Shown: positions 48,000 to 58,095, numbered from the stretch's first letter. The stretch: DNA of 64,000 nt from Pseudomonas graminis (GCF_002093745.1 NZ_MTSB01000004.1:310001-374000); one strand, 5' to 3'. The notes: generated by a model from the sequence alone, not told the origin. Translations and numbers: made by a program.

Positions 48000-49714
48000 T
48001 CGCCTCTCTCTGGCCGCACTGGTTCCGCCCCGAATGGCTGATGATCATGCCGTTGCTGGCGCTGCTGATCTGGCGGCTCTGGCATCGGCAGAAGCGTGCC
48101 GGACGCTGGCAGATGCTGCTGCCGACGCAGTTTCACGCCGTGCTGCTCAATGGCGGACGCGGCAGCAACAGCAAGCTGCCTTGGGTGGCGCTGGGGCTGG
48201 CGTGGCTGCTGGCCTTGTTTGCGCTGCTCGGCCCGAGCTGGCAGCGCGTCGAACAGATCAGTCAGAAACCGGTGGATCCACTGGTGGTGATACTGGAGCT
48301 GACGCCGCAGATGCTCGCCACCGACACCCCACCGACGCGGCTGGAGCAGGCGCGACGCAAACTGCTGGACTTACTGCAAAAGCGCAGCGATGCGCAGACC
48401 GCGATCGTCGTCTATGCGGGCAGCGCGCACACCCTGGTGCCGTTGTCCGATGATCTGGTCACCAGCCATAACCTGCTGGACGCCATCAGGCCTTCGATCA
48501 TGCCCATTACCGGGCAGCGTGCCGATCTGGCGGTCCACAAGGCGCTGCACTTGCTCAAACAGGGCGCGCTGGGCCAGGGCCGGATTCTGTTGATCACCTC
48601 GTCGTTGAGCGAAACGGAACGTCAGGGCATTCGTGAAGCGCTGCGCGGGCAATCGCCGCCGTTGCTGATTCTCGGTGTCGGCACCGCTGACGGCGCGCCG
48701 GTGACCCAGGAAAACGGCAGCTTGCTCAAGGACGATCAGGGCGCAATTCTGGTGCCCCGTCTGGACAGCAACAGCCTGAGCGAATTCGCCGATCAGGTAG
48801 ACGGCGTCTATCATCAGGCACGCAACGATGAGGAAGACTTGCGCAGCCTCGGGCTGCTGACCAGCCCTCAGCACGTGCGCAGCGACGGGCAGGTCGTGCA
48901 GCTTGATACCTGGGCCGATCAGGGCCACTGGTTGCTGTTGCCGCTGTTGCTGATCGCAGCACTGGCCGGTCGGCGCGGCTGGCTGTTCTGCCTGCCGCTG
49001 CTGTTCATGTTTCCGCAGAACAGCCAGGCGTTCGAATTTCAGGACCTGTGGCTGCGCCCCGATCAACAAGGCCAACGATTGCTGGAACAGCATCGAGCGG
49101 CCGAGGCTGCTCAGCACTTCGAAGACCCGCGCTGGAAAGGCGTGGCGCTCTACGAAGCGCAGGACTACGCCAGCGCTGCCCAGCAATTTGCCCAGGGCAC
49201 CCGTGCCGAAGACCACTACAATCGTGGCAACGCCCTGGCCCGCAGTGGCGAGCTGGCGGCGGCACTGGATGCCTACGAACAGGCACTGGACCGCCAGCCG
49301 GATTTCCCGGCAGCCCTGAGTAACCGAACGCTGGTGCAAAGCCTGCTGGATGAGGCCAATGTGCAGAAGCCTGCTCAGGATGAGCAGAACAAGGCCGATC
49401 AGGGAGAAGAAGGCCAGCAAGCGTCGCAAGATCCGAACAGCAGCACCGCACCCGCTGATCAGAACCCGTCCCGTTCGGACCAGCCGGGCACCAGCGAAAG
49501 CCTGCCGCCGGACTCCAGCGGTCAGGCAACCTCGGGCGACGCAATGGACGATGCCCCCACCGCCCGTCCGCCTCTGCAAACCGCCGACAGCCCCATCACC
49601 GGTGAGCGGCGTCAGGAACTGGAGCAGTGGCTGAGACAGATTCCGGATGATCCGGGCGAGCTGTTGAGACGCAAATTTCGCTACGAACAGCAACATCAGG
49701 AAAAGACCCGATGA
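47996..49714 (+). CDS. VWA and TPR domain protein (BatB/BatC-like fusion)
   Basis: A 572-residue protein. ATG 47996 overlaps the previous stop (ATGA) with GGAG 6 bp upstream. Two N-terminal TM helices (about 14-28, 62-79) are followed by a vWA domain in which the MIDAS motif is degenerate (ELTPQ at 101-105 instead of DxSxS). A TM pair follows near 305-340, then a TPR unit at about 408-445 (NRGNALARSGELAAALDAYE). A low-complexity acidic Gln/Ser/Pro tail ends it. It seems to combine BatB and BatC in one chain. Confidence 0.9.
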   Translation: MIASLWPHWFRPEWLMIMPLLALLIWRLWHRQKRAGRWQMLLPTQFHAVLLNGGRGSNSKLPWVALGLAWLLALFALLGPSWQRVEQISQKPVDPLVVILELTPQMLATDTPPTRLEQARRKLLDLLQKRSDAQTAIVVYAGSAHTLVPLSDDLVTSHNLLDAIRPSIMPITGQRADLAVHKALHLLKQGALGQGRILLITSSLSETERQGIREALRGQSPPLLILGVGTADGAPVTQENGSLLKDDQGAILVPRLDSNSLSEFADQVDGVYHQARNDEEDLRSLGLLTSPQHVRSDGQVVQLDTWADQGHWLLLPLLLIAALAGRRGWLFCLPLLFMFPQNSQAFEFQDLWLRPDQQGQRLLEQHRAAEAAQHFEDPRWKGVALYEAQDYASAAQQFAQGTRAEDHYNRGNALARSGELAAALDAYEQALDRQPDFPAALSNRTLVQSLLDEANVQKPAQDEQNKADQGEEGQQASQDPNSSTAPADQNPSRSDQPGTSESLPPDSSGQATSGDAMDDAPTARPPLQTADSPITGERRQELEQWLRQIPDDPGELLRRKFRYEQQHQEKTR

Positions 49715-51369
49715 GCCGCGTGTACACCTTATTGACCGGCCTGTTGTTGAGCCTGGTCGCCCTGTCACTGCAGGCTGCGCAACTGACCGCCAGCGTTGAT
49801 CGCGCGCGCCTGAACGCCGGCGAGACCGTCGAGCTGACCCTGGAAACCGACGACGTCACGCAGTTCGGCAAACCCGACATGAGCCCGCTCAATGGCAGCT
49901 TCGAAGTGCGTGACACCCGTCAGCTCAACAGCCTGAGAACCCTGGACGGCAGCAGTCAGGCCACGACGCGCTGGCTGGTCACCCTGCTGCCTCGCCAAAC
50001 CGGCAGCGTGGTCATCCCTTCACTGCAACTCGGTGAATTGAAAAGCCAGCCTCTGACGTTGCAAGTCATGCAAGGCGAGCCCAAGGAATCGAGCAATAAA
50101 CTGGCTTCCATCTTCATCGAAGCCAGCCTGGACCAGGACAGTGTCTATGTTCAGGCCCAGGCCGTTCTGACCGTGCGGGTCTATCACTCGGTGTCGCTGT
50201 TCGACGACAGCAGCCTGAGCCCGCTGCAAATACCGGACGCGCGAGTCGAGAAGCTGGGCGATTCACGCACCTACGAAAAACTGATCAATGGCGTGCGCCA
50301 CGGGGTGATCGAAAGCCGTTACGCGATCTACCCACAGCAAAGCGGCGTGCTGAATATTCCGGCGCAAGTGTTCAGTGCCACGCTGGTGCAGGCGCCCGCC
50401 GAGGGTTCTCAGGGTCAGGAGGCCAACCCGTTCGGCCCGCAACCCGGCAAGCTGATGCGGGTCAAATCCGCCGAGGTGCCGCTGACTGTCAAACCGAAGC
50501 CTGCCACCTACCCCGCCGATGTGCCCTGGCTGCCGGCGCGCAGTGTCAGCCTCGAAGAAAACTGGAGCCCGGAGCCGGGCACGTCCCAGGTGGGCGATTC
50601 GCTGACCCGGACCCTGACACTCAAGGCCGAAGGACTGGCTGGCGCGCAACTGCCACCGTTGCCCCCCACTGAAGTGCCTGGCCTGCGACGTTATCCAGAC
50701 CAGCCCCAACTGCGCAACCTGCCCAGCGAGCGTGGCCTGATCGGTACCCGTGAAGAACGCGAAGCGCTGGTGCCCGGTCGCGCCGGGGCCATTGACTTGC
50801 CCGCTGTCGAAGTGACCTGGTGGAACACCCGCGAAGACTATCTGGAACACACCAGCCTGCCTGCACGCACGCTGCAGATCAGCGCCAACCCCGGTCTGGC
50901 GGTGGACACGCCCGTGAGCAACGACATGGGCGGCGTCACCGTGATGGGGCCGCCCGTGTGGCCTTGGCAATTGAGTACGCTATTGTTTGCCTGCACCACC
51001 CTGCTGGGTTTCACCCTCTGGTGGCGGGCACGCGGCCAACCGGCAATCGCCAAGGCCGTGCAGACCGGGCCAAGCCCGCGTACCGTGCTGGACGACCTCA
51101 AGCGCGCCTGCATGGCAAACGACCCTCAAGGCACCCGTCAGGCACTCGACGCCTGGGCACGCCAGCAGCCGGAAACCCTGGCCGAAATGGCCGCCCGCTT
51201 CGTGCCGCTGTCCGATGCACTCGACGGTCTGAACGGCGCGCTGTACAGCGAGACCGGCAAACTGTGGCTGGGCGAAGACCTCTGGCGTGCCGTGCGCAAA
51301 CTGCCCGCCGCCGACCCTATTCAGGACCCGGCAAGCGATGCCGGGTTGCCACCGCTGTATCCCAAGTGA
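49711..51369 (+). CDS. BatD-like exported protein
   Basis: A 552-residue protein with an N-terminal signal peptide (TLLTGLLLSLVALSLQAAQL). It has a long beta-rich periplasmic part with repeated Ig-like stretches (VELTLETDDVTQFGKPDM, QAVLTVRVYHSVSLFDDS) and one TM helix at about 415-432 (WPWQLSTLLFACTTLLGF). A short cytoplasmic tail follows. Start overlaps the previous stop by four bases. It completes the MoxR operon. Envelope stress tolerance is suggested for the Bat genes of other bacteria; its role here is not shown. Confidence 0.88.
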   Translation: MSRVYTLLTGLLLSLVALSLQAAQLTASVDRARLNAGETVELTLETDDVTQFGKPDMSPLNGSFEVRDTRQLNSLRTLDGSSQATTRWLVTLLPRQTGSVVIPSLQLGELKSQPLTLQVMQGEPKESSNKLASIFIEASLDQDSVYVQAQAVLTVRVYHSVSLFDDSSLSPLQIPDARVEKLGDSRTYEKLINGVRHGVIESRYAIYPQQSGVLNIPAQVFSATLVQAPAEGSQGQEANPFGPQPGKLMRVKSAEVPLTVKPKPATYPADVPWLPARSVSLEENWSPEPGTSQVGDSLTRTLTLKAEGLAGAQLPPLPPTEVPGLRRYPDQPQLRNLPSERGLIGTREEREALVPGRAGAIDLPAVEVTWWNTREDYLEHTSLPARTLQISANPGLAVDTPVSNDMGGVTVMGPPVWPWQLSTLLFACTTLLGFTLWWRARGQPAIAKAVQTGPSPRTVLDDLKRACMANDPQGTRQALDAWARQQPETLAEMAARFVPLSDALDGLNGALYSETGKLWLGEDLWRAVRKLPAADPIQDPASDAGLPPLYPK

Positions 51370-51411
51370 GGATGCAGCGCAGGCAATACCTCTACATGAC
51401 AAGGTAAACCA

Positions 51412-52656
51412 ATGCGTCTGTTTCACACCTCCGACTGGCATCTGGGTCAGAACCTGCACGGTCAGGAGCGGGATTTCGAACACGCCTGCTTTCTGACCTG
51501 GCTGCTGGCCCGCCTGGCCGAACGACAGCCCGATGTGCTGCTGATCGCAGGCGATATCTTCGACACCGTCAACCCGCCGGTCAAAGCTCAGGAACGCCTC
51601 TACGACTTCATCGTCAACGCCCACGAGCAGCAACCGCTGCTGACCATCGTGATGATCGCGGGCAATCATGACTCCGGCTCGCGCATCGAACTGCCCGCAC
51701 CGCTGATGCGCAGTCTGCGCACTCACGCGCTGGGCAGAGTGATGTGGCTGAACGATGGCGTGCTGGATGCCGAGCGCCTGTTGCTGCCGTTGCCCGACGC
51801 CAATGGCGACATCAAGGCCTGGTGCCTGGCGCTGCCCTTCCTGCGCCCTGCCGAAGTCACCGGCCCGACCCTGGGCGATGATTACCTGCGCGGCATCGGC
51901 CGGGTGCATGAGCTGCTGATCGATGCGGCCAATCTCAAGCGCCAGCCGGGCCAGGCACTGATCGCCATCAGCCACGCGCACATGGCAGGCGGTTCGGTCT
52001 CGGAAGACTCCGAACGCAGCCTGATCATCGGCAACGCCGAAGCCCTGCCCGCCAGCCTGTTCGGAGCCGGCATCACCTACGTCGCGCTGGGCCATTTGCA
52101 CAAGCCGCAACGGGTCAATGGCGAAGAACGTATCCGCTACAGCGGCTCGCCGATCCCGCTGTCATTTTCGGAAATCGGTTATCAGCACCAGATTCTGGAA
52201 ATCAACTGCGACGGTGAAACCCTGGCGAGCGTCGAGCCTTTTCTGATCCCCCGGGCCGTCAACCTGCAACGCCTCGGACCTGCGCCGCTGGCCGAACTGC
52301 TGGTGCAGCTCAAGGCGCTGCCGGATATCGATCTGCTGGCCGACCCGGACCGCCAGCCGTGGCTGGAAGTGCGCGTGCGCCTGGATGAACCGCAACCGGA
52401 CCTGCGCAACCAGATCGAAAACGCATTGCAAGGCAAGGCCGTGCGTCTGGTGCGCATCGGTGCCGAATACGCCGGTAAAGGCAGCGCGGATGGCGGCGAC
52501 GGCGATGCAGCATTGATCGAGCTGGACCAGCTCACCCCTCAGGAATTGTTCAGCCGCGCCTGGCAGGACAACTACGGCAGTGAGGTGGACGAGCAGACGC
52601 TTACCGATTTCGCCACGCTGCTGCGTGAAGTCCAGCAGGAGAGCGAGCAGTCATGA
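51412..52656 (+). CDS. sbcD: Exonuclease SbcCD, nuclease subunit SbcD
   Basis: A 414-residue Mre11-type nuclease. The phosphoesterase motifs are present in order: TSDWHLGQ (DxH, residues 6-13), GDIFD, GNHDSG, ISHAHMAG and LGHLHKPQ. With SbcC it cleaves DNA hairpins and processes ends bound by protein. The ATG follows ACAAGGTAAACC. Its stop overlaps the sbcC start by four bases (ATGA). Confidence 0.96.
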   Translation: MRLFHTSDWHLGQNLHGQERDFEHACFLTWLLARLAERQPDVLLIAGDIFDTVNPPVKAQERLYDFIVNAHEQQPLLTIVMIAGNHDSGSRIELPAPLMRSLRTHALGRVMWLNDGVLDAERLLLPLPDANGDIKAWCLALPFLRPAEVTGPTLGDDYLRGIGRVHELLIDAANLKRQPGQALIAISHAHMAGGSVSEDSERSLIIGNAEALPASLFGAGITYVALGHLHKPQRVNGEERIRYSGSPIPLSFSEIGYQHQILEINCDGETLASVEPFLIPRAVNLQRLGPAPLAELLVQLKALPDIDLLADPDRQPWLEVRVRLDEPQPDLRNQIENALQGKAVRLVRIGAEYAGKGSADGGDGDAALIELDQLTPQELFSRAWQDNYGSEVDEQTLTDFATLLREVQQESEQS

Positions 52657-55600
52657 AAATCCTTGCCATTCGCCTGAAAAACCTGGCCTCGCTGGCCGGC
52701 CCATTTGAAATCGACTTCACTGCCGAACCGCTGGCCAGTGCCGGTTTGTTTGCCATCACCGGGCCTACCGGCGCGGGTAAAAGCACCTTGCTCGATGCCT
52801 TGTGTCTGGCGCTGTTCGGGGCAATTCCGCGGCTGAGCAATATCGGCCAGTCGAAAGTGCCGGACATCGACGGCGACATCACCACCAGCGACCCGCGCAC
52901 CTTGCTGCGGCGTGGCACCGGCAGCGGTTATGCCGAAGTGGATTTCATCGGCATCGATCAACGTCGTTACCGCGCACGCTGGGAAACCAACCGCGCGCGG
53001 GACAATGCCACTAAAAAGCTTCAGGCCAGCCGCCAGACCCTGACCGATCTGGACAGCGAGCAGATCCTCAGCAACCAGAGCAAACGTGAGTTCGAACACC
53101 TCATCGAACACCGCCTGGGCCTGAACTTCGAACAGTTCACCCGTGCCGTGATGCTTGCCCAGAGCGAGTTCAGCGCCTTTTTGAAGGCGGATGACAAGGA
53201 ACGCAGCGAACTGCTGGAGAAGCTGACCAACACCGCGATTTACAGCCAGCTCGGTCGGCGTGCCTACAGCAAGAGCAAGGAGGCCGAGGAAGCGCTGAAA
53301 ACCCTGACCGCTCAGGCCAGCAACATTATCCCGCTGGCCCCTGAGCAACGGGTCGAACTCGAACAGCGTTTCAGCGACGCACAGCAGCAACTCAAAACCC
53401 ATCAAACGCAACAGCGGCAGCTTGAACTCAAACAGCAGTGGCTGATCGAGTTGCATCGCCTGCGTGACGAGCAACTCGCGGCTCAGGAAGCGCTAAATAG
53501 CGCGCAGCAGGACTGGGACAACCAAGGCACAGAGCGCCAGACCCTCGGCCAGCTGGAACGTCTAGGTCCACAGCGCCATCGCTTTGCCCGACGATTGACC
53601 CTGAACGCCCAGCTCACCCCGTTGGCCGAACAGATTCGTCAGTTTCAGGAACAGCAGGTTTCGCTACAGGGCCAACAGCAGCAGCTGGAAACCCGTCGCG
53701 CAGAAGCGCAAGCCGGCCTGCTGGCAGCCCAGCAAACCCACGGCAACGCAAAGCCCCTGTTGCAGCAGGCTTTTGAGGCGCAAAACACGCTGCACCACCT
53801 GGCCCAGGAACTGACCAAGGTCACCGATCTGCATCAGCAGACCGGGCAACTGTGCGCTCAGGGTCAAGCCAGCCTGCAAACCTTGCTTGACCAGCAGCAA
53901 CAGGTGGCACAGCGCCTTGAACGTATTGCCGAACAATTGCAGCACAGCATCGAGCTGGCGCCTCTGGCTCAGGCATGGAGCGCGTGGCGCGACCGTCTGA
54001 AATCCCTGACCCTGATTGCCAATCGCCTCAAACACGGACGGGCCGAGCTGCCTGCCCTTCAACAACGCGCCAGCGTCGCCGACCATGAGCTGACCGAACA
54101 GCGCACCGCGCTGGAGGTGCTGTACCGCGAGGCGGACTGTGAGGTCGAAGCGGTCACCGAGCAGGTGCAGATTCTCGGCAGTTTGTTGCAGGACAATCGC
54201 AAGCAGCAACGCGCGTTTGAAGAGCTGACTCGTCTGTGGGCCAGCCAGCAGGACGTGGACCGTCAGCTCGCCGAGCTGGCTCAGCAACAGCAAAGTGCCC
54301 AGCAGCAACGCGAACAGCTCAACAGCGAGGGCATTCGGGTGCGTGACGAGCTGGCGGTGGCCGAGCAGACCCTGACCGTCACCCGGCAATTGCTGGAACG
54401 TCAGCGTCTGGCCCGCAGCGCCAGCGTCGAGGAACTGCGCGTGCAGTTGCAGGATGACCAGCCTTGCCCGGTGTGTGGCAGCCTGGAACACCCGTGGCAT
54501 CAACCTGAAGCGCTGCTCGAAAGCCTCACCCGGCATGACGACAACGAGCAGGCCAGCGCGCAGAAGGCCGTGGACCTGCTGACCGAGCAGCGCAATCATC
54601 TGCGCGAACAGGTCGGAGGCGTGATCGCCCGGCAGAAAGAACTGTTGCGCCAGCACGAACAACTCACGCTGCGTCATCAGGCCCTGGCGCCGGACCTCGA
54701 CGCTCATCCCCTCGCCGCCCAACTGCTGGACCGCGATCCGGACAAGCGCGATGGCTGGCTGAGCCAGCAACTGAGCCAGCTGAACGAAGTCATCACCCGC
54801 GACGAGCAACGCCAGACGGCTTTGCTGACCCTGCAGAAAGACGCAGGTCGCCTGCAGCAGCAAGTCCAGATTTCGGTGGAAGCCAGCCAGACCGCTGCGC
54901 ATCACGTCGCCGAACAGCTCAAGCAACTGGACGCCGACCAACAGCGACTGGAAGAGGAACTGACCGCGTTCACGCCGCTGGTGTCGCCACAGGTGCTTGA
55001 AGGGCTGCGCAGCGATGCATCGGCCACGGTGATGCAACTGGAACAGCAAGTGACCCAACGCCTGGATCAGCTGGAACAGCAGCGCGAAGAACAACAGGAA
55101 CAGCAGGAGCGTCAGCAGAAAATCGAGAAGGAACAGATCGAGCAGCAAGCCCGTTTGCAACGTCAGACCGAACTCGCGCAGGACGTCACGCGGCTCGGCG
55201 AACAGCAGCAAGCCCGTCAGCACACACTGGCCGACCTGCTGGGCGAGCATGCGTCTGCCGAACAATGGCAACAGGCGCTGGAGAACGCTATCGAGCAGGC
55301 CAGGCACGCCGAAACTTCGGCGGCTCAGGCACTGCAGGACCTGCACAGCCAGTTGATTCAACTGACGGCCGAACTCAAGTCAGGTCAGCAACAGCAGCAG
55401 TCCTTGCGAGAGGAACTGGCCGCGCTTGATGTGCAGATCAGCGAGTGGCGAGGTCAACACCCTGAACTGGACGACACGGCACTCGATACCCTTCTGACCT
55501 ACGATGACGCACACGTCGAAGACTTGCGCCAACGGCTGCAGGCTGCGGAAAAAATCCTGGAACAGGCCAAAGTGCTGCTGCAGGAACGTGATCAGCGCCT

Positions 55601-56297
55601 TCAGCAGCATCAGGCGCAGCACAGCGACCTGAACAATGACGAGCAATTGACGGCCGCGTTGAACGCGGCTCAGGAACAATCAGCGCAGAGTGAACAACAC
55701 TGCGCGGACCTGCGCGCCGAACTCAGCGAGGATCAGCGTCGCCAAAACGCCAACAGCGAGCTTCAAGCGCGCATCACTGCAGCCAACGATGAATACCTGC
55801 GCTGGGCCAGGCTCGCAGCACTGATCGGCTCGGCCGAAGGCGACAAGTTTCGCAAGATCGCCCAGGCCTACAACCTTGACCTGCTGGTCCATCACGCCAA
55901 TGCGCAACTCAAGCAACTGGTGCGCCGCTACCGCCTGAAACGCGGCGGCAGCATGCTTGGCCTGTTGGTCATGGACACCGAAATGGGCGATGAGCTGCGC
56001 TCGGTGCATTCGCTGTCGGGCGGGGAAACCTTTCTGGTGTCGCTGGCGCTGGCACTGGGCCTGGCGTCAATGGCCTCCAGCACCCTGCGCATCGAATCGC
56101 TGTTCATCGACGAAGGCTTCGGCAGCCTGGACCCGGAGTCATTGCAACTGGCGATGGACGCGCTGGACGGTTTGCAGGCACAGGGCCGTAAAGTCGGCGT
56201 GATCTCCCATGTACAGGAAATGCACGAGCGAATTCCGGTGCAGATCAAGGTGCGCCGTCAGGGCAACGGGTTGAGTACGATCGAGGTGGGCAACTGA
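52653..56297 (+). CDS. sbcC: Exonuclease SbcCD, ATPase subunit SbcC
   Basis: A 1214-residue Rad50-type SMC-like ATPase. Walker A is GPTGAGKSTLLDALC near residue 35-49. Long coiled coils rich in Gln, Glu and Leu (about 200-560 and 650-1000) flank a zinc hook CPVC at about residues 605-608. The C-terminal half has signature SLSGGETFLVSLALALGLA and Walker B LFIDEGFGSLDPE. It gates the SbcD nuclease. Its ability to cut long palindromes is notable beside the repeat-rich DNA in this window, but that link is only a remark. Confidence 0.96.
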   Translation: MKILAIRLKNLASLAGPFEIDFTAEPLASAGLFAITGPTGAGKSTLLDALCLALFGAIPRLSNIGQSKVPDIDGDITTSDPRTLLRRGTGSGYAEVDFIGIDQRRYRARWETNRARDNATKKLQASRQTLTDLDSEQILSNQSKREFEHLIEHRLGLNFEQFTRAVMLAQSEFSAFLKADDKERSELLEKLTNTAIYSQLGRRAYSKSKEAEEALKTLTAQASNIIPLAPEQRVELEQRFSDAQQQLKTHQTQQRQLELKQQWLIELHRLRDEQLAAQEALNSAQQDWDNQGTERQTLGQLERLGPQRHRFARRLTLNAQLTPLAEQIRQFQEQQVSLQGQQQQLETRRAEAQAGLLAAQQTHGNAKPLLQQAFEAQNTLHHLAQELTKVTDLHQQTGQLCAQGQASLQTLLDQQQQVAQRLERIAEQLQHSIELAPLAQAWSAWRDRLKSLTLIANRLKHGRAELPALQQRASVADHELTEQRTALEVLYREADCEVEAVTEQVQILGSLLQDNRKQQRAFEELTRLWASQQDVDRQLAELAQQQQSAQQQREQLNSEGIRVRDELAVAEQTLTVTRQLLERQRLARSASVEELRVQLQDDQPCPVCGSLEHPWHQPEALLESLTRHDDNEQASAQKAVDLLTEQRNHLREQVGGVIARQKELLRQHEQLTLRHQALAPDLDAHPLAAQLLDRDPDKRDGWLSQQLSQLNEVITRDEQRQTALLTLQKDAGRLQQQVQISVEASQTAAHHVAEQLKQLDADQQRLEEELTAFTPLVSPQVLEGLRSDASATVMQLEQQVTQRLDQLEQQREEQQEQQERQQKIEKEQIEQQARLQRQTELAQDVTRLGEQQQARQHTLADLLGEHASAEQWQQALENAIEQARHAETSAAQALQDLHSQLIQLTAELKSGQQQQQSLREELAALDVQISEWRGQHPELDDTALDTLLTYDDAHVEDLRQRLQAAEKILEQAKVLLQERDQRLQQHQAQHSDLNNDEQLTAALNAAQEQSAQSEQHCADLRAELSEDQRRQNANSELQARITAANDEYLRWARLAALIGSAEGDKFRKIAQAYNLDLLVHHANAQLKQLVRRYRLKRGGSMLGLLVMDTEMGDELRSVHSLSGGETFLVSLALALGLASMASSTLRIESLFIDEGFGSLDPESLQLAMDALDGLQAQGRKVGVISHVQEMHERIPVQIKVRRQGNGLSTIEVGN

Positions 56298-56299
56298 GA

Positions 56300-56545
56300 G
56301 CCCCGTGACGCAGAGCGTCAGGAGCAGCCTTCACGCGTTGGAGCAGGAGCGTGAGGAAGGGGCGGCGTCTGAGAGAAACACTGTGACTATCGTGCCGACG
56401 CTCCGCGTCCGCTCTTGAAATGCGTCACCGCCGTCAGCGCTTTCGCGAACAGGCTCGCCTGACAGTCTCTGCATGGCCTGCCGCGCAATGGGCAGTGGGT
56501 CGCAGGACCTGTGTTGGCGAACATGCTCGCGAAAGCATGACGGCG
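56300..56545. repeat. Dispersed repeat remnant and REP-type inverted pair
   Basis: 56300-56420 has GTGACGCAGAGCGTCA and ACTATCGTGCCGACGCTCCG, the same family as at 24.0 and 28.8 kb. Next, CGCCGTCAGCGCTTTCGCGA (56429 on) and TCGCGAAAGCATGACGGCG (ending 56545) form an imperfect inverted pair about 30 bp long per arm, extended by AGGCTCGCC/GGCGAACAT. This is the usual arrangement of a pseudomonad REP doublet after a gene end. Confidence 0.75.
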
Positions 56546-56551
56546 AGCGAT

Positions 56552-56746
56552 TTACTGGGCGGTTTTGTGATCCAGCGCGGCGTAAAAATTGGCGCTCTGT
56601 TGCAGGTATTTAGGGGTGTAGGTCTGAGTGTAAGCCTGGGTGGTGTGGGCTTTTTTATCAGTGACTTCAACACTGGCGCTGGCTGGAAGCGCGACGCTTG
56701 CTGAAATAGCCGATGCTGCGATGGTGGAGAAAAGATTGAAATTCAT
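56552..56746 (-). CDS. Small exported hypothetical protein, 64 aa
   Basis: ATG 56746 (MNFNLFSTIAASAISASVA) has GAGGGG 8 bp upstream; a GTG three codons earlier overlaps that site. A Sec signal peptide ends at about ASA-SVEV (residues 22-26). It leaves a mature peptide of about 40 residues rich in Thr, Tyr and Gln (TTQAYTQTYTPKY), with no Cys. I do not recognise it. It stands alone between repeats and the lactonase gene. Confidence 0.68.
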   Translation of the reverse strand: MNFNLFSTIAASAISASVALPASASVEVTDKKAHTTQAYTQTYTPKYLQQSANFYAALDHKTAQ

Positions 56747-56922
56747 ATCGGTCACCCCTCTTTAGCGGTCTGTGCAGTGGCTTGACGTTCTGGCCGTCTT
56801 GGCCGTGACTCAAACTTACGCCCGAGGGAGGTTCAGCAGAAATGTTTTGTAGCACTAACCCATATCATCAAGAATGATAACGGCTCCAGCCCTTGAATCC
56901 TGTGGGCTGGAGCCGGGATGGC

Positions 56923-58095
56923 TTATTTATCAGTCAGAAAACGCAGGTACGACGGTGAATCCGCATCGAATTTCTGCACCGTTTCACCGATCTTTCCGCT
57001 CTGCGGATCCCGGCGCACGGTCACGATCTGATTGCTCTTCTGATTGGCAAACAGCATGAACGTGCCGGTCGGATCAAAGGCGAACTCGCGAGGCTCCTTG
57101 CCTTCCAGGGAACGACGCTGAATTTCTTCAAGCTTGCCGCTGGCCTGATCGATCCGGAACACCACGACCTGATTCGCGTCACCACGATTGGTCACGTACA
57201 AAAACTTGCCGTCCGGTGAAGTGTGCAAGGCACCACCACCGTTTTTCTGCTCCGCGCCTTTGTTCTTCATATCGACCAGTTGGGTCTGCTTGAAGCCGCC
57301 GTCATGGTAGTCGAACACGGCAACCTGAGCCGTCATTTCCAGCACCAGCCAGGCATGCTTGCCATCACTACTGAACAGCGTATGACGTGGTCCGGAGCCG
57401 CCTGGCAACTGGACGAAAGGCACTTTGGCAGGCTGCAGTGGCTTGGACTGGTTCGCGTCATAGCGATAGACAAACAGCTTGTCAGCGCCCAGATCGGCAG
57501 TCACGACGTACTTGTCATCCGGGGTCGGCACGGCCAGATGCACATGCGACGACATCTGCCGCTCACTGTTGACCTTGCTTCCAGGCCCCAGCGGCAGCAC
57601 CTGAACGGCTTCGCTCAACGTGCCGTCCTTGCCCACAGGCACCACGGTCAGCGCGCCGCCCGGGTCAGGGTTTACGGCGTAGTTGGCAACGAACAGGTAG
57701 CGACCGTCGTGGCTCAGGCTGGAGTGTGTCGGTTCTTCACCGCGGCTTTGAACCTGATTGATCGGGGTGATCTGACGGGTCTTCGGGTCGATGGCAAAGC
57801 TGCTGACCTTACCGACCACATCTTTTTGTCCGGGGCCGTTTTCATTGACCGCGAACAGATAACGCTGGTCCGGGGACAACGTCAACCAGGACGGGTTATC
57901 GGCTTTGACCACTTGCAGTGGCTTGGCGTCGATCATCCCGGTTTCGCTGTTGAAGCCGAAGCGGTAGATCCCTTCACTCTTTCCTTGCGTGTAGGAACCC
58001 ACCAGCAATTCAGTATCGGGCATGGCTTGGGCCTGCAGGGTAAATGCGCTCATGGCACTGGCAATTGCCAGCCACGGCAGAAATTTATGGGGCAT
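56923..58095 (-). CDS. Periplasmic lactonase family protein (6-phosphogluconolactonase-like beta-propeller)
   Basis: A 390-residue protein with a signal peptide ending near LQAQA-MP (residue 24). It then has a seven-bladed propeller of the YbhE/Pgl type: LLVGSYTQGKSEGIYRF, NPSWLTLSPDQRYLFAVNE, HLAVPTPDDKYVVTADLGADK and GALHTSPDGKFLYVTNRG. Because it is exported, it is unlikely to act on cytoplasmic 6-phosphogluconolactone; an extracytoplasmic sugar lactone is more likely. No sugar dehydrogenase gene is next to it. Confidence 0.85.
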   Translation of the reverse strand: MPHKFLPWLAIASAMSAFTLQAQAMPDTELLVGSYTQGKSEGIYRFGFNSETGMIDAKPLQVVKADNPSWLTLSPDQRYLFAVNENGPGQKDVVGKVSSFAIDPKTRQITPINQVQSRGEEPTHSSLSHDGRYLFVANYAVNPDPGGALTVVPVGKDGTLSEAVQVLPLGPGSKVNSERQMSSHVHLAVPTPDDKYVVTADLGADKLFVYRYDANQSKPLQPAKVPFVQLPGGSGPRHTLFSSDGKHAWLVLEMTAQVAVFDYHDGGFKQTQLVDMKNKGAEQKNGGGALHTSPDGKFLYVTNRGDANQVVVFRIDQASGKLEEIQRRSLEGKEPREFAFDPTGTFMLFANQKSNQIVTVRRDPQSGKIGETVQKFDADSPSYLRFLTDK

